This document shows, one piece after another, positions 1 through 11,564 of a stretch of 64,000 nt of DNA. The notes beneath the pieces were generated by a model that saw nothing but the letters and a program-made list of their open reading frames with translations, did no database searches and was not told the origin of the DNA. Position 1 is the first letter of the stretch; each line of letters opens with the position of its first letter. A program made the translations under genes and the position numbers. This DNA comes from Maniola hyperantus (Eukaryota > Arthropoda > Insecta > Lepidoptera > Nymphalidae). Location of the stretch: assembly GCF_902806685.2 (NCBI RefSeq), contig NC_048556.1:10006734-10070733 (forward strand), in the 5' to 3' direction.

Positions 1-275
1 TGTTAGCTGAAAGTTACGTCCGTATGTTCACAGCACATCACAGCGAAGGTGGGTGTAACAGCGTGGAATGAAAAGAGGCTGTTCGCGAGCGATTTGCGCC
101 GGGAACTCTTTGATCGCGGATAACTGTGGACGTGGAGAAATCTTGCTTTCGTATTGTTCGAGGTTTGCGTGGTGAATACCAGCAAAAAATACGTACCACT
201 CATTTCGGTAGGGCTACAATGTTTTGCAAAGATTCCGCTCATCAGCAATACGTACGTATTTATGTACGTCAAAAA

Positions 276-505
276 TAAATTATTCCTCAGTGATTATTAA
301 ATTGACGGCCTTCCAAAATACGTAAATTCCACATCCTTTGTTAGTTTTATGTGTGACAACCATTTTAAATTATCGAAAAGTACGTCAAATGATTGTGACG
401 TCACATACCGGCATTTCATAGAATTTCGCATACTAAGCGCGCGTTTTGACGTTTGATAAAAAGTTACTGATTTGACTAGTTGTCAAATACCGGAATATTA
501 TATAC
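276..505 (-). repeat. Rep-R copy (inverted relative to 33150-33375)
   Basis: This block is the reverse complement of 33150-33375 with moderate divergence. Shared landmarks are 'caaaataccgg', 'gataaaaagttactgattt', 'aaacgtcaaaacgcgc' (reverse sense), 'gacgtcac' and 'attttaaattatcga'. The class is not recognised and no open frame is present. Confidence 0.7.
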
Positions 506-939
506 CGTATATTCAGGGTATAACCAGAACGCTGGCAAAAACGAAGACAGGTGATAGTACTGATGATTACTGATATGATACCATTAAAAAAACGCGAAAA
601 AAATTAAAAAAAAACCCTATATTTTGTAAAAGTTCGTGATATGTTGCAAATAAAACATCTGACTGACGCTTGAGGTCAACGAACATTGCGTAAGTAGGCC
701 ACTCGGAGTCAATGCTGCGTCCGCGTTGTAGGTGGCATTGACCCTAGTTTTGCATGCTATACATTGCGGGTTTGAAAAATACTAAATCACTAAAACTACA
801 AAATGAGGCAAATGGTTATTGGTATTGGATTGTGATATAGATAGTATAACAATAACGCTAAGTTTTTGCTAGCTATAATCTTGTATATAGTAAAAACCTT
901 TTTACTATTTACATCCTGTATATAGTAAAACCCTTTTTA

Positions 940-1066
940 CTGAGACGGCTCGTGAGGTAGAACGCGGGTTGCGGGCGGGTGAAAATTGACGTAAAAGTCA
1001 AGAAATTCAAGGTTGCTGTCACCCTCCCGCAACCAACACTCAACTACTCTACGAGCCGTCTCTCAG
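940..1066. mobile_element. Short foldback (MITE-like) element
   Basis: The ends are inverted: 'ctgagacggctcgt' at 940 and 'acgagccgtctctcag' ending at 1066. Further inside, 'gcgggttgcgggcgggtga' pairs with 'tcaccctcccgcaacc'. The whole 127 bp can fold into a hairpin. Just to its left (876-939) is a short direct duplication of 'tgtatatagtaaaa'. It has no coding capacity and its family is not recognised. Confidence 0.65.
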
Positions 1067-1911
1067 CCGAAATCAACTAATTTATCTACAGTTTGAGATT
1101 AAAAGCAATCTCAGATTGGTCGATATCCACTGGTACAATCTTCAATATGCAAACTTGGCAATTATGATCTTTTTTTCTCCGCTGATCGCATGGTAAGCTA
1201 TTCCCTTCTGAATGTTTATTTTTAAGCCCGAACCATAAGATTTTACTGATAATTGTAAACGAAACGTGGTGGACTATGACCTAAACCTTTCTCATTCTAA
1301 AAAAAATCTTTTTTTAGAAAATAGAGACACTAATAGTACCTATTTTGAAGTTTTGTCAAGAGATGCATATTGTAAGTTCTAGGCGTATAAAGTACGATAC
1401 AGAGTAGAACATGATAGAGAGGCGTAGGTACATAGTATAGCAAGGTATTCAGGCGTACAGAGTAAGGCACAGTAGAGAGGAATGAGTATAGAGGGCATAG
1501 TTGTTCGCGTGTCTTACTGAACGCTACTGAGGGAAATGGCGGTGTGTGGTACAAATCATAAGAGAAAATATCGCTGTGACGTGACAAACACGAACGGCCT
1601 TACTTTAAAATTGTTTCTCATATTCTGTCACTTTAAAAAAGAAGATAAAGCATTGTTTGACTATATAACTCTATAAAACGTCAATTTAAATATAACTATC
1701 AAAACAGGGCAAAGAAAAACTGTTACGGATTAAGTGGTTAGCAAAATGTTCTGTGAATTAATTTGTTAGGAATTGATTATTTTTCACCTAATAAAATCAT
1801 CGCGTGAATGATAGTATCTTCCAACTTTCATTTTCCTAGCATATTTTTGCAAAATAACTAGGTTTTCCTTTAGTGGTTAAAATCCCAAGCAGAATTTAGC
1901 AGCTATTTAAA

Positions 1912-2336
1912 AAATCGGCCAAGTGCGAGTCAGGCTCGCGCAACGAGCGTTCCGTACTACAGTCGTATTTTTTTGACATTTTACACGATAATTCAAAAAC
2001 TATTATGCATAAAAATAAATAAAAATCTGTTTTAGAATGCTTTCATATTATAATACCCCACTTGATGTAGTTATCTAACTTCGAAAATTGAAGAGACTAA
2101 TTTTTAGTTCATGACCACAATTTAATTATTTTTGTATGATGTAATCACAAATTCACGGTTTTCAGATTTTTCCCCTAATGTCTGCTGTAAGACCTACCTA
2201 CCTGCCAAATTTCATGATTCTAGGTCAACGGGAAGTACCCTGTAGGTTTCTTGACAGACCGACACACAGACAGACAGACAACAAACTGATCCTATAAGGG
2301 TTCCGTTTTTTCTTTTGAGGTACGAAACCCTAAAAA
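1912..2336 (+). mobile_element. Rep-C copy, near full length
   Basis: It begins with 'cggccaagtgcgagtcagg' and ends with a 'ggtacgaaaccctaaa' terminus. Inside are 'caaattcacggttttcag', 'tgccaaatttcatgattcta' and a GACA-rich stretch. The same order is seen at 28041-28460 and, reversed, at 39599-39948, which defines the element. It is non-coding and non-autonomous. Confidence 0.85.
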
Positions 2337-2840
2337 TTCAAACAATAATAAAAATTATCAAAAAACCGGTTTTGAAATGCTGTCTATACCCTTATTGTCA
2401 GCTGACATGCTATGCTATCTTTAAATAATATATGAGTAAAATTTGAGACATTCAATTTTACGACCATTTTACGACCAAAATAGAGCGGCGAAATAATCCA
2501 AACCTAGTCGAAAGATAAAGACTTCGATCACATAACGCGTTCAGGTAGAAAGATCGTGAAAGACAGAACAGCTAACGTAGGCAACGGTTTTGCTAAGCGA
2601 TAACAATGAATAAAATGTTGATGGTTCAAATTGTAAGCGGAAAGCTGCGGTCGGTTTTTATACATTTTAAAGAAAAATAAGTGCAATATTATTTTAAAAC
2701 TTTTCAATATAATCTCCTTTCTAAAAGTAAATAAAAATATTTTTAATAAAACTATTAAGAAATCATTTAATAACGTAAAAAATTCGCAAGTGAAATAATA
2801 ATAAGCTGGATAATTTTAGTATGGTACTCAAATATTCCAA

Positions 2841-3036
2841 ACTAGCTGCTGCCCGCGACTTCGTACGCGTGGATTTAGGTTTTAAAAATCCCGTGGGAAC
2901 TCTTTGATTTTCCGGGATAAAAAGTAGCCTATTGCTCCAGGTCTTTATCTATACCCATGCAAAAAATTACGTCAATCCGTTGCTCCTTTGCGACGTGATT
3001 GAACCAACACACTTTCGCATTTATAATAAGGGTACT
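2841..3036 (+). mobile_element. Rep-A copy
   Basis: It starts 'actagctgctgcccgcgact', continues with 'aaatcccgtgggaactcttt' and 'ataaaaagtagcctat', and ends with 'acactttcgcatttataat'. The GACA-repeat tail segment is missing in this copy. Confidence 0.8.
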
Positions 3037-3346
3037 GGTTATTACAATAAATGTGTTTAGTTTGCCGTTTGTGACTTGTTCCACACTCCAAATAGGAAAT
3101 AGCCGGGAAGTGGATGGAAATAAGAGCTAAACGCTACGAAGACAGATTTGTTTTATTCACCATTCGGAGGGAATACACGCCGAAATTGTGCCACTCTCCT
3201 AAACAGCTTCGAGGCGTTTTCTGAAATACTATATTCTTTTGCTGAACAAAGTGCATGGGAAAGGATTTGTGTGCAAACTCGCGTATCGAGTCTTCGTTTG
3301 TTCGTGTTTCTTTCCTTTGTAGCTGTAAGGAATTTCTTTATGTGTA

Positions 3347-3570
3347 ACTAGATGATGCCCGCGACTTCGTCCGCGTGGATTTAGGTTTTTAAAAATCCTG
3401 TAGGAACTCTTCATTTTTCCAGGATAAAAAGTAGCCTATGTCCTTCCCCGGGATGCAAGCTATATTTGTACCAAATTTCGTCAAAATCGGTTGAAAGGTT
3501 GAGCCGTGAAAAGCTAACAGACAGACAGACAGACAGACACACTTTCGCATTTATAATATTAAGTACGGAT
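3347..3570 (+). mobile_element. Rep-A copy, full length with GACA tail
   Basis: All landmarks are present: 'gcccgcgacttcgtccgcg', 'aaaaagtagcctatgtcctt', 'ccgtgaaaagctaacag', a (GACA)n tract at about 3520-3541, and the terminal 'tttcgcatttataatatt'. It is a good reference copy for the family in this window. Confidence 0.85.
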
Positions 3571-3652
3571 AATGATAGTTTTGATAGGTATACCTACCGT
3601 TTCTAAGAAACTTATAAGATAATGTTCTGAAATGTTGCCGTCTATTCCGGAT

Positions 3653-3970
3653 ACCTAAATATATAAAAGGAAAAGGTGAATTACTGACTATACGCTTAGT
3701 AAGAGATTTTATGCCTCACCAACGTTGATAGTATTCGAGTGTTGAAACACTTCCGCGTTATAGTAAACTGCCTTGTTTCTTGCCTGTCCTGTCTTGCCTT
3801 GTTTTAAAACTCAAGTTTGTCTGTATCATCTACAGCCAGCGCTTCAAGGCTCTTTAGGTCTTTTACTTTGACGTTATTGTATTTCGACTGTCAAATTCTA
3901 TTCGAAAACGTTTGTGGAGACGTAAAATCTTATACTAAGCGTACGTATGCGTACCTACTGATCTATCATT
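3653..3970 (+). mobile_element. Rep-B copy split by a Rep-G insertion
   Basis: The Rep-B head 'ataaaaggaaaaggtgaatt' lies to the left of 3690. The next Rep-B landmark, 'ctactgatctatca', resumes right after 3943. The Rep-G element (3691-3943) sits between them. The rest of Rep-B is missing downstream. Confidence 0.7.
3691..3943. mobile_element. Rep-G inverted-repeat element (variant ends)
   Basis: The left end 'tacgcttagtaagagatttt' is matched by the inverted 'aaaatcttatactaagcgta' at the right end. The interior shares 'gaaacacttccgcg', 'caagtttgtct' and 'cagccagcgct' with the other Rep-G copies. It is nested within Rep-B. Confidence 0.75.
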
Positions 3971-4394
3971 AAAAAAAAGTCTTTTTAACGGAGCTTATTG
4001 GCGGATTTGACGGACGTTTGGGATGGGGACTTAACTCGCAAACAGTGAAACGAACAGACAAACAGACGAAACCGCACAGCTTTTTTAAAAAGCCGCTACA
4101 TCACTACCAATCATAAAAGTTTACTTAAATACATACTAAAATCAAAATATTAATATCACAATATTAATAAAGCAATCAAACAATTAAAATGATTAAGTAC
4201 CTACTTAAACATCCATTTAATCATTCCCATAGATTTCACGTTCAGTGAATCGCGACGACGATAATTTTCCCATAGGACCAGCTTTAGGAGAAACGTAACA
4301 AAATGGAATAAGTCATTGGTATACCCTTGGTACCTTAAAAAGCTTGTGATTTATATTTTCTTTAAAATCCACCTAAGGTGTTTCTTTTAATTCG

Positions 4395-4715
4395 TATCGT
4401 GTGTTTGTTTGCCAGTCTGTTACGCTTCCACGGCCCATTATAACCGATTTTGACGAAATCTGTATTTCATACATATGAAATTCAAAATCCTGACTGACAG
4501 ACTGATCAACGCACAGCCTAAACCGCAAGACCTAAATACATAAAATTTGGAGGGTGTATTCTTTGTAAAGACTATACCTAGGTATCCACTAAGAAAGGAT
4601 TTTCCCACCCAAATTCCACCCCTAAGTGGGTTAAATGGGGTCTTGAAATTTATGTTGTGTTATTTTGCAAAATATAAATCCACGCGGACGAATTTGCGTG
4701 CATCAGCTAGTATTT
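4395..4715 (+). mobile_element. SINE-like composite related to Rep-A and Rep-B
   Basis: It contains a reversed Rep-A segment ('cacggcccattataaccgat', 'gacgaaat') followed by Rep-B-like sequence ('gactgatcaacgcacagcc', 'ccactaagaaaggattttc', 'ccacgcggacgaa', 'gcatcagctagta'). This may be two insertions or an older related subfamily. The boundaries are approximate. Confidence 0.55.
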
Positions 4716-5239
4716 AATAAATAATTTTTTTTTTCTTCCTACCATAAAGCACCATTATAAAATGGCAGCTTTATTACTACTACCATCTAGCCGATGGGCT
4801 TATAAGTAATATTATTCTAGCTTAACCTTCTACTTATGATTAATTTTTAAATCTAATTTACAGTCCAGTAACTGTCCTTAGTTTATTCTAACACGTACTT
4901 ACAGTTCACTATGTTCTTGTGACCTAGAAAAATAAAGTAGCACAAGCACTATTACACAAACGCTGCACTTATGTACTTTTTAACACTAATTCGAACGGCT
5001 TGGTTCTTTTGAGCCTCCTTTTGAAGTCCATGTTATCTAGAAGCTTCACAGCCTCCAAATTAACATGATGGCGAAGTCGATGTTGGTGAGCTTCTGCGTA
5101 GAAAAATAAATAAATAAACAAAATATAAAAAATCAGTTTTTATCCCGTAATGTTTCATAACAATTTTATTCAATGTTTTTTTTTTTGTTTCAGGTACTCA
5201 CTGAAGTAAACTGCTTGAATCTGTATTACGGTAAACTTA

Positions 5240-5384
5240 ACTATATTCCGCGAAAGGTTGAGATGGCAATCGGGGTATGAAGCGGGTGGACGGCCCGCAC
5301 ACCCGCGCGACTGACTTGCGGGTGTACGGAGCGTCTTCTCGCCTCATACCTCAATTGCCATCTCAACCTGTCGCGGATTATAGT
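5240..5384. mobile_element. 145 bp foldback MITE ('cgcgacaggttgagatgg' family)
   Basis: The terminal inverted repeats are about 43 bp: 'actatattccgcgaaagg' on the left and 'cctgtcgcggattatagt' on the right, with 'ttgagatggcaat' / 'attgccatctcaa' inside the arms. The centre is GC-rich. Fragments of the same family lie at 38812-38846 plus 39129-39243 and at 49765-49785. Confidence 0.75.
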
Positions 5385-5394
5385 TTTTTTTTTA

Positions 5395-5560
5395 AGAATA
5401 TTAGCCATGTTAAATGACTAATATATTCCCCTTTCCTCTCCAACTAAGAATCAAGCTTGTACTAGAATAAGTACGACAATAGTGCAACGGGCGGGGTTTG
5501 AACCGTCGACCTTTCGGTTTTCAGTCCACTCCTTTACCCGTTGAGCTAATGAGTTACTTG
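5395..5560 (-). mobile_element. SINE-J copy (tRNA-headed)
   Basis: Read on the minus strand it has a tRNA-like head: an A-box-like segment with 'tagctcaacgggt', then a B box of the ggttcaaacc type within 'cgacggttcaaacccc'. An AT-rich body mentioning 'gtcgtacttattctag' follows. Related copies are at 7555-7735 and 13484-13745. Confidence 0.75.
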
Positions 5561-5770
5561 TAGAAATCGACAAACTTTCGTTCACTCTCATCACAACTTT
5601 AGTTGCAAAAGTTCAACTTGATGAACAACAAACTCGTTGGAGCAACTAAACTGCTAAGTAGACCACAGACTAAGTAGACCTAAACTGCTAAGTAGACCAC
5701 TATTTATTTTAAGTTTCAATATAATATACCTATCTAGGAGTGTATATTCTGGGTCCTGACCTAGGTGTAC

Positions 5771-5868
5771 CTAAATAAAATAAAATAAAATAAAAATCTT
5801 TTTTATTCAAATAAACTTTTACAAGTACTTTCGAATAGTCGGATGCATCTACCACTGGTTCGGAATGC
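5771..5868 (-). mobile_element. Rep-K: LINE 3' end fragment
   Basis: In the minus sense it carries 'ccgaaccagtggtagatgc', then 'gtacttgtaaaagttta' and an A-rich (TTTTA)n-type tail at 5773-5800. The same tail occurs at 13589-13683 and 52788-52900. The segment is a 5'-truncated LINE tail with no coding capacity left. Confidence 0.65.
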
Positions 5869-5965
5869 GTTCATCCAAATCCATACTAATATCTAAATAC
5901 ATAAAAAATAAAAATAAAAGATTCCGACGAATTGAGAACCTCCTCCTTTTTTTGAAGTCGGTTAA

Positions 5966-6151
5966 AAAGGAAAAGGTGACTGACTGATTGATCTCTCAAC
6001 GCACAGCTCAAACTATTGAACGGATTGGGCTGAAATTTGACATGCAGATAGCTATTATGACGTAGGCATCCGCTAAGAAAGGATTTTTGAAAATAAGGGG
6101 GTGAAATAGGGGTTCGGTCCACAAGGACGAAGTCGCGAGCATAAGCTAGTT
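5966..6151 (+). mobile_element. Rep-B copy
   Basis: It runs from 'aaaaaggaaaaggtgactga' through 'ctcaacgcacagctcaaact', 'catgcagatagctattatga' and 'ccgctaagaaaggattt' to 'gcgagcataagctagt'. It is directly followed by an inverted Rep-A copy. Confidence 0.85.
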
Positions 6152-6360
6152 ATAAATGCAAAAGTATATTTGTATGTCTGTCTGTCTGTCTGCTAGCTTT
6201 TCACGGCCCAACAGTTTAACCGATTTTGATGAAATTTGGCACAGAGTTAGCTTACATTCCGGGAAAGGACATAGGCTTTTTATCACGAGAAATCAAAGAG
6301 TTCCCATGGGATTTTTAAAAACCTCGATTCACGCAGTCGTAGTCGCGGGCATCATCTAGT
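6151..6360 (-). mobile_element. Rep-A copy
   Basis: In reverse sense it ends 'gatgatgcccgcgact', preceded by 'cacggcccaacagtttaacc' and a (GTCT)n tract at 6176-6192. It lies back to back with the Rep-B copy on its left. Confidence 0.85.
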
Positions 6361-6631
6361 AAAATATACATCTTGAATTTTAATTTTTTCTAACCGTAGG
6401 ATTAACGAATTTATTTAATTGTATCTTCAACTACAACTGCAAAGTTTTAGTTGTAAAAAAAGGAACTAAACTTGTTGCAGCAACTAAATCGGCAACTAGA
6501 CCACAAACTTAACGTAAACTATTTATTTTAAGTTCAAATAGAACCCAACTCGGCTAACTAGAAAGATTAGTTAGTCAAGTAACCGTATCGAGTCGCTATC
6601 TTACAGTATTGAAGCCATCAGTGCACTTCAG

Positions 6632-6925
6632 TACCCGTAGTACAAGATTTTACGTCTCACCAAACGTTGCTAGAATTCGAGAGTCGAAACACAATAACAT
6701 CAAAGTAAAATGGACCTAAACAGTCTTGAATTGAAGTCAAATATTCAACGCCACTAATTTTAATTTCGCAATGTTTCCGCTTCGAGCGCTGGCTGTAGAA
6801 GTGTAGACAAACTTGAGCTTTAAAACAAGGCATTTAAGTCCAGTTGACTGTAACGCGGAAATATTTCGACTCTCGAATTTGGTTTGGTTTGGTTTGGTGA
6901 GACGTAAAATCTTGTACTACGGGTA
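6632..6925. mobile_element. Rep-G inverted-repeat element
   Basis: The 294 bp element has inverted ends: 'tacccgtagtacaagatttt' on the left and its complement 'aaaatcttgtactacgggta' on the right. It is flanked by CAG on both sides (6629-6631 and 6926-6928), a possible 3 bp target duplication. A second internal inverted pair is 'gaattcgagagtcgaaac' / 'tttcgactctcgaatt'. There is no transposase frame, so it is non-autonomous. Confidence 0.8.
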
Positions 6926-7327
6926 CAGTAAAATTGAGAGGAAGTTACTAAGATGTATGGACGCTAGATGTGACAGTTATTTTATGAAATATATCTGTTT
7001 ATAACTGTAACAAATTTTATTTGGCAAGCTTCCATTCTTCTTTTAAATCTTTCTATTCAAATTCTTTTAGTTTCCTTAATGTTTTCTGCAATGTTTTGTT
7101 CAGGATTTCTGATTGAAACAGTTAATTCGTTATTATTTCGTAAATTCGTTAGTATCCATTTTGTGCTTACCTTAAGTGAATTAGGTTTATTATTCGCTTG
7201 CGACATTAGGACATAATATTTTTAGGATCTTAAATGAAGAATCATTGATATTTCGTTTTAAGAACCACCTTCCTTACTTTACTTAGCTTCAATTTGAATG
7301 CTCCTGATTATTCTTAAGTGATATAAT

Positions 7328-7552
7328 TATAGCGTAGTGCTTAAGACGTCGGCCTCCAGTTCTGCGGTCCGGGGTTACATTCCGAGCACGCATCTCTAAC
7401 TTTTCGGAATTATGTGTGTTCTTAAAGGCACATAGTTAAAGGTGTGTAAAGTCTGCCAATCCGCACTTGGCCAGCGTTGTAAACTATAGCCAAACTCTTC
7501 TCATTCTGAGAGGAGACCCGTTCTCAGTAGTAAGCCGGCGATGGGTGGATAA
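7328..7552 (+). mobile_element. SINE-D copy (tRNA-headed), degraded
   Basis: The degraded tRNA-like head ('gcgtagtgcttaagacgtc', then 'ccggggttacattcc') is followed by the SINE-D body: 'ggtgtgtaaagtctgccaat', 'ccgcacttggccagcg' and 'tgagaggagacccg'. Better copies are at 51017-51336 and 41989-42261. Confidence 0.75.
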
Positions 7553-7554
7553 TT

Positions 7555-7735
7555 TTTTTTTGTAAAGAATATTAGCCATGCTAATCATGAATAATATTCC
7601 CGTTTCCCCCCCAACTAAGCTTAAAGCTTGTGCTAGGAGTAGGTACGACAATAGTGCGACGGGCGGGGTTTGAACTGCCAGCCTTTCGGATTTCAGCCTT
7701 TGCCTTAACCGTTGAGCTATTGAGGCTCTTGATAA
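7555..7735 (-). mobile_element. SINE-J copy
   Basis: It has the same order as 5395-5560: 'aataatattcccgtttccc', 'gcttgtgctaggagtag', 'gacaatagtgcgacgggcg', then the reversed tRNA-like head ending 'aaccgttgagctattgagg'. It abuts the SINE-D copy on its left. Confidence 0.75.
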
Positions 7736-8371
7736 TGATTATAACTTTCCATCAGGTTATCATACTAAACCGCAAACTACGCTCTAATTCGTTGTCTTAT
7801 CTAGTAACTCTAAATCAAAGTCTGTTTTAACAGAGATCCGGTTAGCAATCGTAAATCGGAAACTCGTTCCGAGCGATTGTAGGCAAAGGAGGATTGGAAT
7901 TTATGCTCTGTTTAAATGTTCCGTCGACTCACAGGCTGACCTGTTTGTTATTGACTTTTGGGAGGGACTTTGTACTAGAGGACGCTCTGGGTTCGGCATT
8001 TTAATTGTCATCTCAAAGGGAATTGTGCAATTCATTCAACTCTACCAGATTAACTGCCGGAATAAATAATATAATCAATCCTATCTGTAATCGATGGATA
8101 GGTTAGGTACCTTGCATCAACGTTGTTACAATACGACAAGGCTATTTTGGCAAGGACAGGGAGGCGTAGTTGTAGAGCTAAGGCTGCCAGCAAATAAAAT
8201 CTCCTCAATTTTACGGTATATAATCAAAATGTCGAAAATCGAGTAAGTTTTATCTAATTTTATAAATAATCTAATTTTTCCAAATCGAGAAAGAATAATA
8301 AAAACCATGGACTTATCATGTTTACCTGCTCCAATACTATATTTACCTAGTGCTAAATATACCTATTAATT

Positions 8372-8500
8372 CAGACATCCGCAACGCATCCGTGGATGTG
8401 AACTTCTAATAAACCGCATTCGCATCCGCATCCACGGATGTCAAAATATTAGCATCCGTAACAACCCTGCTATGTATCAACCTCCTATAAGTCGTCGCAT
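8372..8500. repeat. Short 'catccg' foldback repeat
   Basis: Several copies of 'catccg' and its complement are clustered. 'catccgtggatg' and 'catccacggatg' form short perfect dyads. It looks like a small foldback repeat; its family is unknown. Confidence 0.4.
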
Positions 8501-9079
8501 CCGTCTTATAATTTGGTTTCGCTTTAATACTGACTGCCCTATCCTATCTGATTGTATTCCAAAATACCATGTTATAATTAATAGAACTGTTGTTACAATT
8601 TTGAAACAATTTTTTGCAGTTAACGGCTTTTAGTTATAAAAGAAGCCTAGGTAGGTACATGCATGATCAAGTTTCTATTATCCAGCCGTTTGAGCTACAG
8701 TCAGTCTCGATTTTCTTTATGGCATATTATATTACAGTAAAAGGACTGAGGATTTAAACGATAAAACATGATTTGTACTTTAATCCCGATTATAATTACG
8801 ACGGCCTGCGCTACGGAACGCCGCGTGCTATTTACGAGTTATAACGAACATTTGCAGCAACTCTGCTGTACGGTCTTTGTTTCGATTCGTTTTAATTTTT
8901 TCGTAACGAATGACGCTTTTACAAATGAAGGCGTTTTATACGCAATGTCGTCCGCGCTGATGTAGGTTTTTTTAAAAATTCATGATATTATTGGTCAAAT
9001 ACTATAGCTGTGTCCTTCTACAGACATACTTGATACAGACACACTTTCGCATAATATAAGTATGTATTTGTTGGACTAT

Positions 9080-9350
9080 TGGGTAGTCCGTACGCCCCCG
9101 AGGCCGTGGCGTGAGTCCACGTCCGGATGACGTTAGACAACGGGGACCTCGTCTTCGCCGGCGAAGACGCTGTAATAAGGTTGAGTTGTGTAGCCCTACG
9201 AGATAAGGAGTATTATCGATCATGATTTGATCTTCGGAATCGTTAAGGACGTGCTTAGGACGTCTTTTATCGGGGGGTCGTTTCGGTCGGGGGTATGGAA
9301 AACGCAGCGTTAAGATCCATTTTAGGCTACCCCCTTCTAGTTCAAACTGC
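9080..9350. other. GC-rich block of unknown origin
   Basis: The block is clearly GC-richer than its surroundings. It contains a perfect 20 bp palindrome at 9150-9169 centred on GCCGGC. Open stretches are short and none matches a family I know. It may be a decayed retroelement piece; this is a guess. Confidence 0.3.
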
Positions 9351-10200
9351 GTGATCAGAGGTTTAAACGTAACGCATGAATTATTTAGACAAAATATTAT
9401 GAACTGTTACGTTAATTATATCAACGTTTAAATACCAATGGCGGTTCGATCACAGAATCAGACAGATCACAGAACTGTCGCAGTGGTATTCGCTAACAAC
9501 CGCTAACAACCAATAAACTGTGTCGTACGTATAAAACTTTCTTCTTCTCAATCGTTCACTTTTGACAGAGAGATCGCGGCTATGAATTCTTCACTGCTGC
9601 TTGGGCGATCTCCCTCCAGCGACTTCTGTTGTTGGAATTATGTGCACACACGGAGACAGGCGTGTTTGTATAAAGATTTACTGTTGTAGCAAATATTCCG
9701 AGCTAGTCCCTTAAAAGATAGTAAAGTACCTACAAACAAGCTCCCTAGAAGTGTATTAGTCGGATCGTTTAGGGAGGCTCGGAAATGAAGAAATCCGGTT
9801 CGGGGGATGGCTGAATTAATGGAATCTTGTTCCAGCCGTCTACGAGATGAAAAATGCCCGCCGGGGTCTCATTTTACCCGCGATTTTCGAGTGGACATTT
9901 TTAGATTATGCTTCATTTAATGTCGTTAGTCTTGGGTGACGGGAAATTGGGTTTAGATTGAATTTGCTAAACAACCGATTATGTAACTTTGCGGCAGTTC
10001 GCAATGATTAGATGGTAATTTGGAAGCCGGAACAGGGAGATCGCTAACCGAAACTTTTTGCAGCGATACAATAGCGATGCAGCTACAAAAAGGTCGCGCT
10101 ACAGTAGCGATGCGTCGCTGGCCTGTCTACCTATAGTACCTACAATTTTGTATTGCCACTGTTGCGATTCAGAATCGTGTTCAAGATACGCGCGGCTGTA

Positions 10201-10455
10201 TCGCCCTTCTTCTTCTTCTTCTTTGTCGTATCACTCTTGGCAGAGCGGCCGTGGTCATCACGAAGCAACGTCTTTGAGGGCAGATGTTATACGCCTCACG
10301 AGCATTCGCCATTTCTCCCTGCTGGCCGACAGCCTGGTACACTCGTGCAAAGGACCGCCCACAGCAGACTTAATTTGGTCGGTCCATCGCATGGGTGACC
10401 TTCCTCGTCCTCTGGTGCCCTCCACCTTGCCCTGCACGACATATCGCCCTACAGA
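10201..10455 (-). pseudogene. LINE reverse-transcriptase C-terminus and 3' end (truncated)
   Basis: Read on the minus strand from about 10450 to a stop at 10258-10260, the frame gives about 63 residues. It begins with a 'GKVEGTRGRGRSPMRWTDQI' type segment and then a 'REKWRMLVRR' segment. This G-K-x-x-G-x-R-x-x-G-R-x-x-x-R-W-x-D-x-I pattern is typical of the last residues of insect non-LTR retrotransposon ORF2, next to the stop codon. After the stop comes a short 3' UTR ending in (GAA)n, seen here as 'cttcttcttcttctt' at 10205. No endonuclease or reverse-transcriptase core remains. The LINE clade is not certain. Confidence 0.75.
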
Positions 10456-10633
10456 TAATAATAATCTTTAAGTCTTTATGGTACCCACCAATCTTAGTAG
10501 AATTTTATGTGGAAAGATCTGGTAACTTACTGCAATATTATCCCAAGGAAACTCCTTCGATTCGATGATTATCCTCAGCCAACATGACGCGCAGAAAGAG
10601 AGAGATACTCTGACATTAGAGTTTCTATAATCG

Positions 10634-11195
10634 AAATCTATCAGCGTTGTCGAAACTTGTTAACTTGTACTAGGCCTACTGATCGATTTTCGAGTCTTAT
10701 CTATGAAGCCCACATCGGACAAGCCCCCAGTGCAAGTTGGTCAAAGTTCCCTTCCGAACTTCATCTCTAATCAGAACTCAAGTTTGTGACTGGTCAAATA
10801 TCTTTAATGGATTGTGATTCTATGGATACCTTCTTGCTAACTCAGTAATTTAGGGTCAGTTAGCTAATTTTATGACGGAAATTCTAATAAAAAAAGATGC
10901 AACTTAGATGATAGACTGAAAAGTAGGTACTGCTTAACTCTAGTTACTTGTATCAATACCACCAATATAAAAAAACGCTTTATTTTTCTTTCTGATGTTT
11001 CGATATGCGAAATCTATCATCGCAGTATCATAACTGATTGATTTTCGAGTTTTATCTGGAATGAAACTTTATTATTCGTTTTTTGTGAATTTTGCAAGTT
11101 GGTCAAAGTTCCCTTCCGAACTTCATCTCTAATCAGAACTCAAGCCTGTATCTTATGTAATATCTTTAATAGATTGTGATTCTATGGGTATCTTC
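10634..11195 (+). repeat. Two-unit direct duplication, ~365 bp period
   Basis: Segments 10674-10835 and 11036-11195 share 'caagttggtcaaagttccct', 'tccgaacttcatctctaatc', 'agaactcaag' and 'attgtgattctatgg'. The stretch between them is less similar. No coding frame; the function is unknown. Confidence 0.7.
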
Positions 11196-11201
11196 TTCAT
11201 G

Positions 11202-11300
11202 ATCAACCCATCGCCGGCTCACTACAGAGCACGGGTCTCCTCTCCGAGTGAGAAGGGACATGTGTGCCAAGCTGTGACCTAGTGGTTGGAGGTCGTGGAA
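11202..11300 (-). mobile_element. SINE-D 3' fragment
   Basis: The reversed tail is 'atgatcaacccatcgccgg', 'ctcactacagagcacgggtc', 'tcctctccgagtgagaagg'. It is truncated and joins a scrambled head fragment ('gctgtgacctagtggttgg'). Confidence 0.65.
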
Positions 11301-11564
11301 TACAGCTCTAAAGGCTAGACTAATACAGAAAATAATTTCGTTAGGTGTTTAAAAACCATCGGAATTCGCGAAGCATTTTATTACCACCCACAGAGTCTGC
11401 CAGAAGCGCTTTATACATTAAGTGAACGCTAAACGAACCACAACGATGCTTTCAAGCACGAAGGACACTCGAAAATGTGCTCTAACACCGTCGCGTTGAT
11501 ATACAAAGCCGAAAACTTCCAGTCTTATGTAAAAATGTTGAAATAAAAAGTAAAAGTATTTATT

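Noticed and set aside
10058..10471. 137-codon open frame on the plus strand
   Set aside because: The opposite strand encodes a recognisable LINE C-terminus with its stop at 10258-10260; the plus frame is its shadow plus a simple TTC tract.
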